A stretch of DNA of 64,000 nucleotides from Neolentinus lepideus HHB14362 ss-1 (taxonomy: Eukaryota > Basidiomycota > Agaricomycetes > Gloeophyllales > Gloeophyllaceae). Made by a program: the position numbers and the translations under genes. The stretch covers positions 43,295 to 107,294 of the forward strand of contig KV425645.1 in the NCBI GenBank assembly GCA_001632425.1, written 5' to 3'. The notes below the pieces were generated by a model, which was not told the DNA's origin, searched no databases, and was given only the letters and a program-made list of their open reading frames with translations. Shown here in pieces: positions 24,981 through 34,240 of this stretch (position 1 is the stretch's first letter; every line of letters begins with the position of its first letter).

Positions 24981-27658
24981 TCAAAGATCCATATCGTCTT
25001 TCCGCCGCGCATACCGTCCCCCAGCGACCTCAAAGTCCTCCGCCTCATCCTCCGTCGTCGGCTCCTCGCCCCCCTCCTCCTCCTCCTCGGCCCCGCCCAG
25101 CCCCAGCCTCTCCTCCAGCTCCGCAACGAGGCTCTCCCCCTCATACGTAAACCCCCTAAAGTTCTCCTGCACCGAGTTCGTCAGCGGCGGGCTCGCGCTC
25201 CCCTTCTTCCCCTTCGCCCCGCCAATCTCGATCCCGTTCTCCCGCTTCTCGGACCCCAGCGGCCCGAGCGGCGTGTGCGCCGCGCCCGTCAGCGACGCCG
25301 ACACCCACGCCTCGCTCGGGTCCTCGTCGTCCATGTCCGTATCCCCGTCGAGCCCCATCTCGCGCAGGTCCGCCGTCGTGAACTCGGGGTCAAAGTTCGC
25401 CGTCGACTCGTCCGACTCCACCACCGGCTTGAACGGCGGCGTCACCTGCTTCCGCGCGAGCGCGCCCCAGTCGATCGTCGCAAAGAACGCGTGCTCTTTC
25501 AGCTCCGCCGCGTCGCGCTGCGCGCCCAGGCGGTGCTTCGGGTTGCGGTTCAGGAGCTGGCCGCCGCGCCATGTCAATACGCCGCCCACACGCCGCAGAC
25601 CGCCAGACCACTCACCCCCTTGACAAACTGCTTCCCCTCCTCCCCGATCACGCCCTTGGGGAACCTGATCTTGCCGAAACATATATTCTTGTACATCACC
25701 TGCGTGTCCTCGGCATAGAACGGGCTCCACCCGCAGCACATCTCGAACAGCAGCACGCCCAGGCTCCAAAAGTCGACGAGCTTCGAGTAGCCGTGCTCGT
25801 CCAGCAGGACCTCGGGCGCGAGGTACTCTGTGGTGCCGCAGAACGTCGTCGTGAGCTCGTCGGAGCGCAGGTCGGGCTTGGAGAGCCCAAAGTCGCAGAG
25901 CGCGACGTGCCCGGTGGCGTCCAGGAGGATGTTTTCGGGTTTCAAGTCGCTGCAGCGGGTTCAGCGTAGCACCACAGAAAAGGAAGGGGCACTCACCGAT
26001 AGACGATATCATACTTGTGCAAGTGCTCGAGCGCGAGCGTCAGCTCGGCAATGTAAAACCGCGCCCGCTCCTCTGTAAACCGCGTCTCCTTTTGCAGATG
26101 CCAAAACAGCTCCCCGCCGCTTTTAAAGTCCGTGATGAGATACAGGTCCGAGTCCGTCTGGAAGCTGAACTTGAGCCCGACGAGGAACGGGCACTCGAGC
26201 GAGCGCTGGAGGATCTTGCGCTCGCCGATCGTGTGCGCGACCTCCTTCTTCGCGACGATCTCCTTCTTGGAGAGCACCTTCATCGCGTAGATGCGCTTGG
26301 TGTCCTTTTTGCGCACCTGGAAGACCTTGCCAAAGGTGCCCCGCCCGATGAGCTTGAGGAACTCAAAGTCGCGCGGGGTCAGGGCGCGTTTGGTCTGGGA
26401 GGGTGTGGGTAGGAATAGTGTATGTAGAATGGCCGACGCACCTTGAACTGCTCAAACGTGATCTGTATGCGCATCTCCCCGCTGACGACTTCATTCTCAA
26501 ACGGCTGGAGTCTGCGAACGTGAGTACTCTCGTGCAAGAGTCAACTGTCGGAAACGTACTTGTACCACTGATCGACGGTGTGATCGTGCACGAGCACTGG
26601 CTTAATTTGCACGGTGCCCAGAAAGGGATGCTCGTCGCCCATGCGATCGTACACATTAAACTGGATCGTCGATTTTTCCGAAGTCACGTCGCTGGCCGTC
26701 GTGAGCGCGCGCTCCGAAAAAAGCAACAGGCAACTCACAAGGACACCTCGTGCTTCCAGACGGGGTTGTGCGCGTTCTTCCGGCCGAAGAGGGAGCTTGC
26801 GAGGGCGCTCGGGCTCTGTTTTGGGCCGGGGGGGACGGGGGTGCTCTTGCCGCTGGCGGCGGAGCTGCGCTTGGCGGCGTCCTTGGTGTTGATGGCGCCG
26901 AGGGCGGAGAGGGCGACGCTGGAGGAGTTGCGGGACAAATTGATGGCCTGGCCCTTGAGCTCCTTTTCGCTCTCATCGATGGGATCCCGGCTGACGAATT
27001 CGTTCTGCTCAAAGGAGACGACGATGTAGGGCCGCGAGTGGGGGGAATGGATGTTGAGACCTCGGCCCTGGATGAGCTTGACGTGTATTTGGCCCTTGGA
27101 GGGGCCGCCTGGTGTGCCGTTGGCTGTTCCGGGGGTGGAGGAGACGGAGGTATTGAGGGCGTGTGTCAGGGTAGCGGAGTTTGATGAAGAGGCAGAGGAT
27201 TTGTGCGAAGAAGCAGGTGAGGAAGCGGGGATGGGCGAGGGAAGCTTGAGTTTGGATGGCGGGGGCGAGGCCATGTTAAAGTCGGGGGCATGAAGAGAGA
27301 GCTGAGTGGTGGGTACGGCGGCGGCAAAGGTAGGGAAGGAGTTTGGAGAGAGGATGCCTAGAGGGGTGAGATCGCCAGCATTTGAAGAGGAAGGGAGATG
27401 ATGGTGGCGGAGGGACGAGGAGGGGGGGCCGTAGCCGGATTGGGCGGGGATATCAAAGGGATTCATGCGTTCCTTGCCATCTGGGCCTGCCTTTGGAGTG
27501 AGCTCTGCGGAACTGGACGGCCAAAACTTGAGCATGTTGGATGTTGCTGATGCTAGAGATGACGATTTGCGACGTAAGGAATGGAGGTAGTGGGTAGGGG
27601 AGGTAGGAGGAGTGATAGTGGTAGTACTAGTGGTAGTAGATCCGTCTGGTTTTGTCAT
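24981..27658 (-). CDS. SCH9: C2-domain AGC protein kinase, SCH9 orthologue
   Basis: TORC1-regulated S6-kinase-like kinase. From 27658 it starts MTKPDGSTTTSTTTITPP with a long disordered Ser/Pro region. A C2 domain follows (GQIHVKLIQGRGLNIHSPHS, RPYIVVSFEQNEFVSRD, then NPVWKHEVSLDVTSEKSTIQ, FNVYDRMGDEHPFLGTVQIK). The kinase has GRGTFGKVFQV, YAMKVLSKKEIV, YRDLKPENILLD, CDFGLSK and the activation loop TTFCGTTEYLAPEV. The C-terminal tail has FDPEFT and the hydrophobic motif NFRGFTYEGESLV, where TORC1 phosphorylates yeast Sch9. C2 plus kinase separates it from YPK1. Five exons; introns near 26720-26760, 26505-26560, 26390-26440, 25945-25995 and 25560-25615. Its kinase exons are markedly GC-rich compared with genes on both sides. 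Confidence 0.92.
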
Positions 27659-27817
27659 GGTAGTCCAAATGTTCTCGTCAAAGAATCCTCGTAAAGAATC
27701 CTTGTCAAAGAATCCTCATCAAAATACTCCAACGAAATGCTCCTCATCGCCCTCCTGTTCTGCTCCATCCCGGCCCGGCTCGGCTCTCGACGCTACCCGC
27801 CCGCCACCCGACAAATA

Positions 27818-28438
27818 CTACACGCCCTCATCGCCGCCCTCATCGCTGCCCTCAACATCGCCGCCCTCACTCTTCGCCGCCTGCAACACCCGCAGCGCCC
27901 ACATCGCTATCCCGCCCGCCAGTCCCAGCCCCATGATCCGCCCCGCATCCATCCCCGTTACCCGATCTGCCGATACATAAGCACACGCACACGCTCCGAT
28001 ACACCCGCACTCACAAACACCACAGAACCCAGCCGCAGTCACCAACGCCGCCCCCACCTCCCGGCCCTCCTCCGCCAGCCCCCCCGCCCGCCGCAGCCCC
28101 TCCTCCGTCCCCATCCACCCGAGCGTGATCAGCCCCAGCCGGCTCCCCACCCGCCCACCCTCCTTCAGCGCCCCCCACAGCACCTTGTAGTTCTTCGTCT
28201 TGTGGTAAAAGTACCACCCCCGCACCGTCCGCGGCGGCCGGTGCACGTTCTCCGCCAGAAACCGCATCGACGCCATCCGCGATCCCCGCTGCACACCGAT
28301 CATCGTCCCCAGCACGAACGACACAAACGGGACCGTGTATAGTTTTGGCGGTATGTTGACATTGATGCGCAACGGCTCGACCCCGGGCTGCTCATCCCCA
28401 ACGATCGTAACGTCGCTTCCCATTGCTGTGGACGCCAT
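27818..28438 (-). CDS. Small membrane protein, possibly Tim17/22/23-like
   Basis: Unnamed protein of up to 206 residues starting MASTAMGSDVTIVG. After a hydrophilic start it has PPKLYTVPFVSFVLGTMIGV (a likely membrane segment), RGSRMASMRFLAENVHRPP, GWYFYHKTKNYKVLWGALKE, then Gly-rich hydrophobic stretches (RVGSRLGLITLGWMG, VGAALVTAAGFCGV, IMGLGLAGGIAMWALRVLQ). Gly-rich helices with conserved Arg recall the Tim17/Tim22/Tim23 fold, but I see no diagnostic motif. An optional in-frame intron (donor GTGAGT, acceptor ..GGCAG, about 27985-28033 on the plus axis) would remove the odd Cys-rich CECGCIGACACAY segment; I favour splicing. Same strand as SCH9, ending 160 bases before its start. Confidence 0.65.
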   Translation of the reverse strand: MASTAMGSDVTIVGDEQPGVEPLRINVNIPPKLYTVPFVSFVLGTMIGVQRGSRMASMRFLAENVHRPPRTVRGWYFYHKTKNYKVLWGALKEGGRVGSRLGLITLGWMGTEEGLRRAGGLAEEGREVGAALVTAAGFCGVCECGCIGACACAYVSADRVTGMDAGRIMGLGLAGGIAMWALRVLQAAKSEGGDVEGSDEGGDEGV

Positions 28439-28928
28439 GAAACCTCGATGGAGTCGTCGTGCTATTTACGTAACCCCTAACCTTGCTCGCGTCCGACTTG
28501 CAATACAATTATATGACCACTTTGTTGCAGCATATTATAAATCGGAAATCCCTACTACACAGCATATCTAACATTACGGCTAAAGCTTCAGCTTCAAATC
28601 TCAAGTGATCGGAGCCTTCGAGTCGGAGCTGGATGTCCATCTCAAAGCTGTCAGATCGAGCAAGACACTCTAGAACCGACATTAATACACTCCTCCTAGA
28701 TGAATTTCACCACCGCACATTGATAAGATACCCACAATTGATTGACTGCGGTTTATACATCCGGCATTGTTCCGTACCGCATACGATTGGACGAAGCCAG
28801 ATAGCGACAAAACGTCCGTTTACACCGTCAAGTGATGAGACGTATATGGTCTATATGCGGGAGCGTGCCATCCGACGAGATAACCTGGGGGAGCTAACGC
28901 CCGGGTACACAGCAAAGATAGGCAAAGA
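28439..28928. other. Intergenic region
   Basis: AT-richer than the flanking genes and without a recognisable gene. A 120-codon open stretch starting at 28633 on the plus strand resembles nothing I know and runs into the tandem repeat, so I treat it as chance. Confidence 0.4.
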
Positions 28929-29527
28929 CCCGACCGAATCAAGGACGCGTCCTGCAGCGGCCTTGATCGTGGCGCAGAAAACTCGAGGTCGGTAGGTGCA
29001 TCCCAGACGCGCGTATACCGCGACGATAAGGCGAAGACCCGCCCGATTCGATTCCTTGTCCGCAGTCGCATACAAATTTATCTGGGCCATGAACCTCGTG
29101 CGGTGAGTTAGTGATTCAGGCTTAGGTTCCCGAGGACATGTCTGCAGTGCAATTGGTCAGAGAGGAGGTATTTGTGAGCGCAAAAACATAGGGCACGAAA
29201 CACGCTGCCCGACCGAATCATAAGACGCGTCCTGTATCCTGCGTCACGCGCAACAGCCTTTGAGTCGAGGGGTTTGAGAGGCTAGAAAACACTGGAGGTT
29301 GTAGGTGTCCGTCCCAGACGCGCCAAGTATATGGCGACGCGACGATAAGGCGAAGACCCGTCCTTGTCCGGTTGCATACAGAGTTATCTGGGCCATTGCA
29401 GTGGGTCAGTGAGGTCTCAGGCTGAGGGACATTGTTGGTCCATGTCTGCAGATGAGGTATTCGTGAGCGTCAAAGAGACCATAGTAGCTACCACAACGCG
29501 CAAAAAACATAGGGCACGAAACACGCT
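28929..29527. repeat. Diverged two-copy tandem direct duplication (about 280 and 320 bases)
   Basis: Copy A is 28929-29206 and copy B 29208-29527, directly adjacent. Shared blocks keep the same order: CCCGACCGAATC at 28929 and 29208; CGACGATAAGGCGAAGACCC at 29021 and about 29340; TTATCTGGGCCAT at 29078 and 29384; CATAGGGCACGAAACACGCT at 29187 and 29508. Shorter matches (CCAGACGCG, CATGTCTGCAG, GTGAGCG) lie between. Several insertions and substitutions separate the copies, so the event is not recent. The block is non-coding in any frame I can support and lies upstream of the forkhead gene. Confidence 0.85.
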
Positions 29528-29912
29528 TACAGAGCCCACGACAGACTCGTTCAGCGCACACAGGCCCTACAGAAAACACGTAGAGCAGAGCAAGCCCACT
29601 CGGCATCGAGCGTCGGCAGCGAATTTGTGATTGTGTATCCTTGTTTCGATATTTGTTTTCCCCTGTCTTCGACAATTTGTGCATTGTAATGACATGTTGT
29701 GAGACACGCAAACAAACACCCATTCCCCGCCGCCACTAAACACCCTCTCGCACCCCACCCCCCGCACGGTACGACGAGCAGACCGCCTTCATGCGACGAC
29801 GAGCTCGAGCGAGGGCCGTGCGTACAGCAGGCATGTTCACACGGATGACTATGACTAAGCGCCGCCACCGCCGTCCGCCCGTCTTTTCCACCAACATCGA
29901 TATCCTCCGACC
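29528..29912. promoter_or_regulatory. Upstream region of forkhead gene
   Basis: About 385 bases between the tandem duplication and the forkhead start codon. An ATG at 29791 opens a short Arg-rich frame in a different phase from the protein; it could act as an upstream ORF, but nothing shows that it is used. Confidence 0.35.
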
Positions 29913-31103
29913 ATGGCGCAGCAGAACGGCGGCATGGGCAACCCGAACATCGTCCCCGTCAGCGAGGCGCTCCCCGTGATGCCGCCCCAGTCGTACTACC
30001 CGGAGCCGACCGACCACGAGCTCACCGGCGGGCTGCCTATCAACCTCGACTCGCTCAGGGACGGTCCGCCCGGGAGCAAGCCTTTTTACCCATATTCGAC
30101 TTTGATTAGGTGAGTTTTGGGTGCTTGTGGGTGGGTGGGCGGGGTTGATCAGGATGACGGATAGGTATGCGATTAAAGGGTCGCCGACGGGAAAGTTGCT
30201 GTTGGAGGATATCTATTACGCTATCGAGTCTCGCGTATGTGTCTCACTCGTAGCTTTGCTCTTTGTCACCTCACGCCACTCGTTAGTTTCCTTATTTCCG
30301 AACCGCGCCTCCTGGATGGAAGGTCAGTCGTGCCACCCCCTTCAACTGAATCCTCCACACTCACTACCCCCCGCTCTCAGAACTCCGTCCGGCACAACCT
30401 CTCCCTCAACCCCTGCTTCGAAAAAGTCGCCCGCCCACTGACCGACCGCGGCAAGGGCTCCTACTGGACGGTCAACGACAACGTCGACCCCCGCACGGGC
30501 GTGCACCGCATCCGCAAGAAGAAGCCGAAAAAGAGCGACAGGCACGCCTCGGAGGAGCAGTCGTCGCAGCAGCAGACGCCTGGCGACAACATGGGGCAAC
30601 TGCATGCTCCGTCCAATCTGCCGTTCGACGACCCCAACTTCCAGCCGCCCATGGGCCCGGACGGCGCCGGCCCCAGTCGTCCCCCTCTCTTCCCGTACCC
30701 GTGAGTCTCGGTCCCGCTTTCAGACTGTTTATCCGTGGCTGATGGGTGTCTGTGCAGTTTCGACCCGTACCCCGGCATGATGCCCCCGCCCCCGCCAGGC
30801 ATGCACTTCCCCCCGCCGCCCGGCCTCATGCGCACCGAGGACAGCTTCGAGGTCGACGAGCACGGCAACGTCGACTGGCGCCGCACCTGGCTGAAGGAGC
30901 TCGAGCATCTGCAGACCGTCACGGCAGAGCAGGAGAAGGCCGGCGCGGAGCAGGACTGGTACCGCATGATGCTGTTCCGCGTTAGGACTGCGCTGCTGGC
31001 TCCGCCGTACCCTGGAGAGGCCGGAATGCCACCTGCGCCCCCGCCGGGTATGGATCCGAATGCTGGCGCGATGCAAGACCAGGAATCGCCGGACCAGCAG
31101 TGA
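29913..31103 (+). CDS. Forkhead-domain transcription factor
   Basis: DNA-binding regulator with a short N-terminus ([20 protein letters not shown]) before the forkhead domain. The domain is split over three exons: [60 protein letters not shown] and [19 protein letters not shown]. The recognition helix [12 protein letters not shown] is intact. Then come a basic stretch ([13 protein letters not shown]), Pro/Met-rich low complexity (30770-30830), a helical segment [21 protein letters not shown] and [20 protein letters not shown]. It ends DQESPDQQ. Introns are about 30110-30165, 30235-30288, 30322-30380 and 30702-30758. I cannot assign it to FKH1/2, HCM1 or FHL1 from the domain alone. GC-rich exons. 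Confidence 0.88.
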
Positions 31104-31378
31104 CTAGTTGATTGAATGATGGTGGCGAGGAAAAGATGACATCCGATTTGCTTGGGTGCGGCGTTGCTTACTATACTTTATCATATTCTGCTTTCACCAT
31201 TCCTACTCCGTTGGTATTTATCGGCTGTTTTTCAGCCGTTTGTGGGTTCCTCCTACCGTACTATTCCCCCTGTTGTAGTATTTGGACACGATGACTGGCT
31301 AATATATACGTTTACACCTCTGAGTTATGTCACTGAGCTTTTCATCTCGCTTGCAATGCAAGTATCCTGTCGTGAGCC

Positions 31379-31513
31379 AATGAGCCCATCAGCATGAGCA
31401 ATATGTAGAAGCCCATGACTCGCTCAGCCAATAGGCTCCGAAAATCCGAATTCCCACGATTCAATAAGCCACATTTTGGATGGCAATAGGACGAAACCGC
31501 CCCACTGACCAAT
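31379..31513. promoter_or_regulatory. Three CCAAT boxes upstream of DRE2
   Basis: CCAAT pentamers at 31379-31383, 31430-31434 and 31509-31513, all on the plus strand, within 160 bases of the DRE2 start codon at 31536. CCAAT is the site of the HAP/CBC complex, which in fungi works with HapX on iron-dependent genes. That the complex acts here is inference. Confidence 0.5.
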
Positions 31514-31535
31514 CGAACTTTTTTTCCTACATACC

Positions 31536-32640
31536 ATGTCCCCTACCGCAATATACCTCCCTGCTGAGCAACCCGCGGCATCCAAGATCGTCACCGCTGT
31601 CCCCCAGAAAGGGCCTGCTCTGGCAATCGGTTCGCTCGCTGCCGCACAGGATGGGAAGTTCCAGAGTCTGGTCAGCTACTTGGAGGCCAATAGACAGGTG
31701 GATAGACAGATGCTCGATAGGTTGCTCGAAGGAGGTGAGCATGCTGGTGATGGACTAGCTTCTTGTTGTCTTATCATGACTGAACAGCGACTGAACTGAC
31801 GCCTTCACGATACGCCTCGGTCCATGTCACGTTATCTGCGCCGGAATATGAGCAACTGATGCCCAGGGTTTCGACACTGCTCGCGCAGCTACACGCAGGT
31901 CTGGAGCCTCTAGGCACACTTCATGTCCTGAACCTCGCGCCTGCCTTTACCGGTCTGCCCTCAGAGCTCACGCTTGCCGGTTTCAACATCCTTTCCTCCT
32001 TACCCAATGAGGGCACCGTCATCGCTCAAAAGCCTGCTCATTCCATTGGCCAATCATTTGATTTGAAGAACAAATCGGTTGTGCCTGCTCCCGCGTCATC
32101 TACAACCGCACCTGTTGCACTGTCTCTCCGGCGAAAAGCAGACCCGGACCGCAAATCTGCAAAGAAAGCGCTATGGACACTCCACGCTCCGTCAACACCC
32201 ACCATCGACGCCGAGAAGCTGCTCACTGCTGCTGATCGCGAGCGGCCCATCCCCACATGCGAGCCCTTCGTCAATGGCGCCCCACGGCGAAAGAAGGCGT
32301 GCAAGAACTGCACGTGTGGGCTCGCAGAGCTCGAGGCAGAGGAGCTAGCTAACAGCAAGGTTGTGATGCTGGACGGGAAAGTGGATGGCCAGACAATTGA
32401 GGTCGAGCAGAGCGAGAGGGACAGGTTGCTGGCGGCGGCGGCGGCGGCACCGAAGGCGACAAGTAGCTGTGGCAGCTGCTTCCTTGGTGATGCCTTCCGC
32501 TGCGAGAGTTGTCCCTATAGAGGTGGGTTTAGGCTTGGGCCAAATGTGATGTGACCGGCTGTTGACCCATGTTTCTAGGTCTCCCTGCCTTTAAGCCCGG
32601 AGAGAAGGTCGAGATCAACTTTGGCATGGATGACATTTGA
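31536..32640 (+). CDS. DRE2: Cytosolic Fe-S assembly factor Dre2 (anamorsin/CIAPIN1)
   Basis: Electron carrier of the cytosolic iron-sulphur assembly pathway; it works with the diflavin reductase Tah18. N-terminal methyltransferase-like domain: MSPTAIYLPAEQPA, SRYASVHVTLSAPEYEQL, LGTLHVLNLAP, LTLAGF. The C-terminal anamorsin domain carries both metal sites. Motif A: CEPFVNGAPRRKKACKNCTC (C-x13-C-x2-C-x-C). Motif B: CGSCFLGDAFRCESCPY (C-x2-C-x7-C-x2-C). It ends GEKVEINFGMDDI. Two introns, about 31736-31788 and 32523-32579. No key Cys is missing. Its promoter contains three CCAAT boxes. Confidence 0.95.
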
Positions 32641-32989
32641 TGCATATCATAGACTTGCTATCTGCTGATAGCTCATTGTACGGCATCTGCTACTAATGGG
32701 TAGAATCGCTGTTGGTTTCGAACTTGCTGTATCGATATTATCTGTTTGTTTTGATATCATAGTGCATGTACTGCTGCTCGGAGGTGGATAATTGATCACA
32801 TTCATTGTCAGTGATCGACTTCGTGGCGGTCAGCACTCACATATGTGGCACATCTGGAACGGAGCGGTGCTGCATTTACACAGAATGCATACATCATGTT
32901 ACATCGTTTCAAGCACCATAGACTCAGAAGCCTAAGTAACGGAAACCAATTATGTATCGTAGGGAAATGCTAATTCATAAGGCATCCAT
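32641..32989. other. Intergenic region up to the transposable element
   Basis: 3' flank of DRE2. AT-rich, no gene recognised. It ends with CAT at 32987-32989, which is repeated just after the element at 34180-34182. Confidence 0.5.
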
Positions 32990-34179
32990 CACTGTGCACA
33001 CCAGGCCGGCCTAAATTAGACAGGTAATCGATCGTTTTTGTACTTTCAGCCGGTAAGTGGTCGAATAAGGTCGAAACAGGTTTCNNNNNNNNNNNNNNNN
33101 NNNNNNNNNNNNNNNNNNNNNNNNNNNNNNNNNNNNNNNNNNNNNNNNNNNNNNNNNNNNNNNNNNNNNNNNNNNNNNNNNNNNNNNNNNNNNNNNNNNN
33201 NNNNNNNNNNNNNNNNNNNNNNNNNNNNNNNNNNNNNNNNNNNNNNNNNNNNNNNNNNNNNNNNNNNNNNNNNNNNNNNNNNNNNNNNNNNNNNNNNNNN
33301 NNNNNNNNNNNNNNNNNNNNNNNNNNNNNNNNNNNNNNNNNNNNNNNNNNNNNNNNNNNNNNNNNNNNNNNNNNNNNNNNNNNNNNNNNNNNNNNNNNNN
33401 NNNNNNNNNNNNNNNNNNNNNNNNNNNNNNNNNNNNNNNNNNNNNNNNNNNNNNNNNNNNNNNNNNNNNNNNNNNNNNNNNNNNNNNNNNNNNNNNNNNN
33501 NNNNNNNNNNNNNNNNNNNNNNNNNNNNNNNNNNNNNNNNNNNNNNNNNNNNNNNNNNNNNNNNNNNNNNNNNNNNNNNNNNNNNNNNNNNNNNNNNNNN
33601 NNNNNNNNNNNNNNNNNNNNNNNNNNNNNNNNNNNNNNNNNNNNNNNNNNNNNNNNNNNNNNNNNNNNNNNNNNTGTCATTGCTCTACCCTTTTGCTCTT
33701 TCGGTCTCCTACCTCTGCTTCAATTTACTTCACATTTCCATTATTCCTATCTCAGACTTTGACTATTCATAGCTCACCGCCCTTCTACTGTAACATATTT
33801 TTCATTGTTGTACAGCCTGCTACCGTTGATCTAATGAAATTTGTGCTTTTCTCTGTTTGACACAATCTCGACGCAAATTGGATGAAAAATGTGCTCGAAA
33901 ATAAGGGGAAATCCTAGAGGACTGGTTGCACGGAAAATGGATTATTTTGGCTACGATAAACTGCTCAAATTTGATAAACACTAACGAACGGAAAACCAGA
34001 CGTTCCTGGGTTGAATTGAGCTCGGTAGACACCGGTCGGAATTCCCAATATTCGGGTCTATATTTCGACTGGTGGTTTCGTATGGTAAACGTACATTTTG
34101 AGCCGTCTGGCCGCTGGAATACATCCGTCTGGCGTACGAACCTACCGGTCTAATTTAGGCCGGTCTCGCACTCCCAGAG
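32990..34179. mobile_element. CACTG-ended TIR element (CACTA-like, probably non-autonomous), interrupted by assembly gap
   Basis: About 1.19 kb counting the gap. The left end reads CACTG and the right end, read inwards, CTCTG. At the same distance (16 bases) from each end is the shared block CCGGCCTAAATTAGAC, and the inverted repeats align without gaps over 37 bases with a well-matched inner 21 bases. The trinucleotide CAT flanks both sides (32987-32989 and 34180-34182), as expected for the 3-bp target duplication of CACTA/CMC elements. The inner right flank has repeated CCGTCTGG units in both orientations, like subterminal repeats. The visible interior has no convincing transposase. Class is inferred from termini and duplication only. 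Confidence 0.72.
33085..33674. other. Assembly gap (590 N)
   Basis: Unresolved bases inside the transposable element. Open frames that run across it are artefacts. Internal repeats or many near-identical copies may explain the failed assembly. Confidence 0.99.
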
Positions 34180-34240
34180 CATGTAATTCCTCCAATGCAG
34201 GCAGACTAGTGAAAGCACTTCAGCGTTCAAAGACTGTGTC

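Noticed and set aside
24873..26412. Long plus-strand open frames across the SCH9 locus (up to 281 codons)
   Set aside because: They are antisense shadows of GC-rich SCH9 exons; their Arg/Pro-rich translations match no family, whereas the minus strand encodes a complete kinase.
32970..33772. Open frames of about 240 codons on both strands across 33.0-33.7 kb
   Set aside because: They consist almost entirely of undetermined bases in the assembly gap.
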